DNA of 17,778 bases, from contig JAJYOQ010000027.1 of NCBI GenBank assembly GCA_021796135.1, positions 1 through 17,778 on the forward strand, in the 5' to 3' direction. The translations under genes and the position numbers were made by a program. Positions 17,093 to 17,778 of the stretch are shown here, one piece after another. Positions within the stretch are counted from its first letter, which is position 1. Each line of letters opens with the position of its first letter. The notes beneath the pieces were generated by a model. It worked only from the letters and a program-made list of their open reading frames with translations. It was not told the DNA's origin and searched no databases. The stretch is from Bacteroidota bacterium. Its GTDB lineage: Bacteria > Bacteroidota > Ignavibacteria > Ignavibacteriales > Ignavibacteriaceae.

Positions 17093-17097
17093 AGGAG
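17093..17097 (+). promoter_or_regulatory. Shine-Dalgarno AGGAG that fixes the TTG start of the kinase gene
   Basis: GCAGGAG ends 6 nt before TTG at 17104. An in-frame TAA at 17098-17100 excludes any earlier start, so TTG must be the initiation codon. Confidence 0.8.
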
Positions 17098-17103
17098 TAA
17101 ACA

Positions 17104-17778
17104 TTGGGCTTATTAGTTGTCGGTTCTTTGGGCTTAGACACAGTAGAAACACCTTTTGATAAAGTAGAAAACGCCTTGGGCGGTTCTGCAACTTATATTT
17201 CATTGGCTGCAAGCTATTTTAGCGGTCCTGTTTACCTCGTCGGTGTTGTTGGAGAGGATTTCCCTAAAAAATATATTACCCTGCTTGAAAATCATAATGT
17301 GGATTTGGAAGGATTGCAAATCGTAAACGGCGGGAAAACTTTTCGCTGGTCAGGCAAATATCATTATGACCTTAATGTCAGAGATACTCTCCTTACTGAA
17401 TTAAATGTATTTGAAAATTTTGACCCCGTTATCCCGGATAAATTTAAAAAAGCAAAATTTGTCCTCCTCGGCAATATTGACCCTGAACTGCAATTAAAGG
17501 TCCTTGACCAAATGACTGAACCGTCTTTCGTTGTGGGCGATACTATGAACTATTGGATTGAAGGTAAGAAGCCACAGCTCCTGGAATTATTGAAAAGAAT
17601 AAATGTCTTAATTATAAATGATTCCGAAGCTCGACTGCTTGCTAATGAACCTAACTTGATTAAAGCATGGCATACTATTAGAAATATGGGTCCTGAAATT
17701 TTGATTATTAAAAAAGGGGAACACGGCGCAATATTATTTACCGACGAAACTATCTTCTCGGCTCCGGCTTATCCTTCA
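17104..17778 (+). CDS. PfkB-family carbohydrate kinase (3' truncated by window edge)
   Basis: 225 residues are visible of an expected 300 or so. The protein belongs to the ribokinase/PfkB superfamily, cytoplasmic enzymes that transfer phosphate from ATP to a sugar or nucleoside hydroxyl. Seen directly: the opening strand LLVVGSLGLDTVETPF; GGSATYISLAASYF, the first PfkB glycine signature; VYLVGVVGEDFP; KTFRWSGKYHYDLN, the substrate-lid region; LLGNIDPELQ; VGDTMNYWI; INDSEARLL, the typical N-D/x-E segment; and ILIIKKGEHGA before the ATP site. The second signature with the catalytic Asp (usually DTTGAGD-like) falls beyond the window, so activity cannot be judged. The start is a TTG with a good Shine-Dalgarno. 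Substrate not assigned. Base composition resembles the RND gene rather than the AT-rich central region, suggesting core-genome DNA. Confidence 0.9.
   Translation, partial: MGLLVVGSLGLDTVETPFDKVENALGGSATYISLAASYFSGPVYLVGVVGEDFPKKYITLLENHNVDLEGLQIVNGGKTFRWSGKYHYDLNVRDTLLTELNVFENFDPVIPDKFKKAKFVLLGNIDPELQLKVLDQMTEPSFVVGDTMNYWIEGKKPQLLELLKRINVLIINDSEARLLANEPNLIKAWHTIRNMGPEILIIKKGEHGAILFTDETIFSAPAYPS

Overview
The window looks like a chromosome segment from the Ignavibacteria/Chlorobi side of the FCB (Bacteroidota) group. The best evidence is the C-terminus of the giant protein at 3079-9801, a type IX secretion (T9SS) sorting domain with the YPNPFNPST motif that is especially common in Ignavibacteria. 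Strong Shine-Dalgarno sites (AGGAGG at 2618-2623, AGGAG at 17093-17097) fit that lineage better than typical Bacteroidia, which often lack them. The assignment is inference from protein style, not from a marker gene.

Layout. (1) 2-2932, plus strand: the 3' part of an HAE1-type RND efflux pump gene, overlapping by 4 nt a small PII-like, transporter-associated gene. (2) 3026-3052: a hairpin terminator between convergent transcription units. (3) 3079-15719, minus strand: a six-gene, tightly spaced run. In transcription order it encodes a CHASE2 membrane protein without an output domain, a FecR-like/TPR protein, a papain-family (C1) peptidase with a DUF4384-like tail, a small membrane-anchored beta-domain protein, a caspase-family (C14) peptidase with Ig-like N-terminal domains, and a 2240-residue T9SS cargo protein with two predicted beta-propellers, a LamG-like domain and eight FN3-like repeats. 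(4) 15720-16248: AT-rich intergenic DNA. (5) 16249-16992, plus strand: a HigB-HigA toxin-antitoxin pair with an operator-like palindrome overlapping its promoter. (6) 17104 to the window end, plus strand: the 5' part of a PfkB-family carbohydrate kinase with a TTG start.

How the parts may work together. Five of the six minus-strand proteins have an export signal and CHASE2 is anchored in the inner membrane, so the whole unit probably acts in the envelope. It combines an extracytoplasmic sensor-type domain, a FecR-like protein and two cysteine peptidases of different clans, each with its catalytic residues intact. This may be an envelope signalling/proteolysis cassette whose last gene supplies a secreted surface protein. 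The domain calls come from recognisable motifs; the joint function is inference. The central region is visibly more AT-rich than the flanking RND and PfkB genes, and with the toxin-antitoxin pair at one edge it may be an accessory island between conserved flanks.
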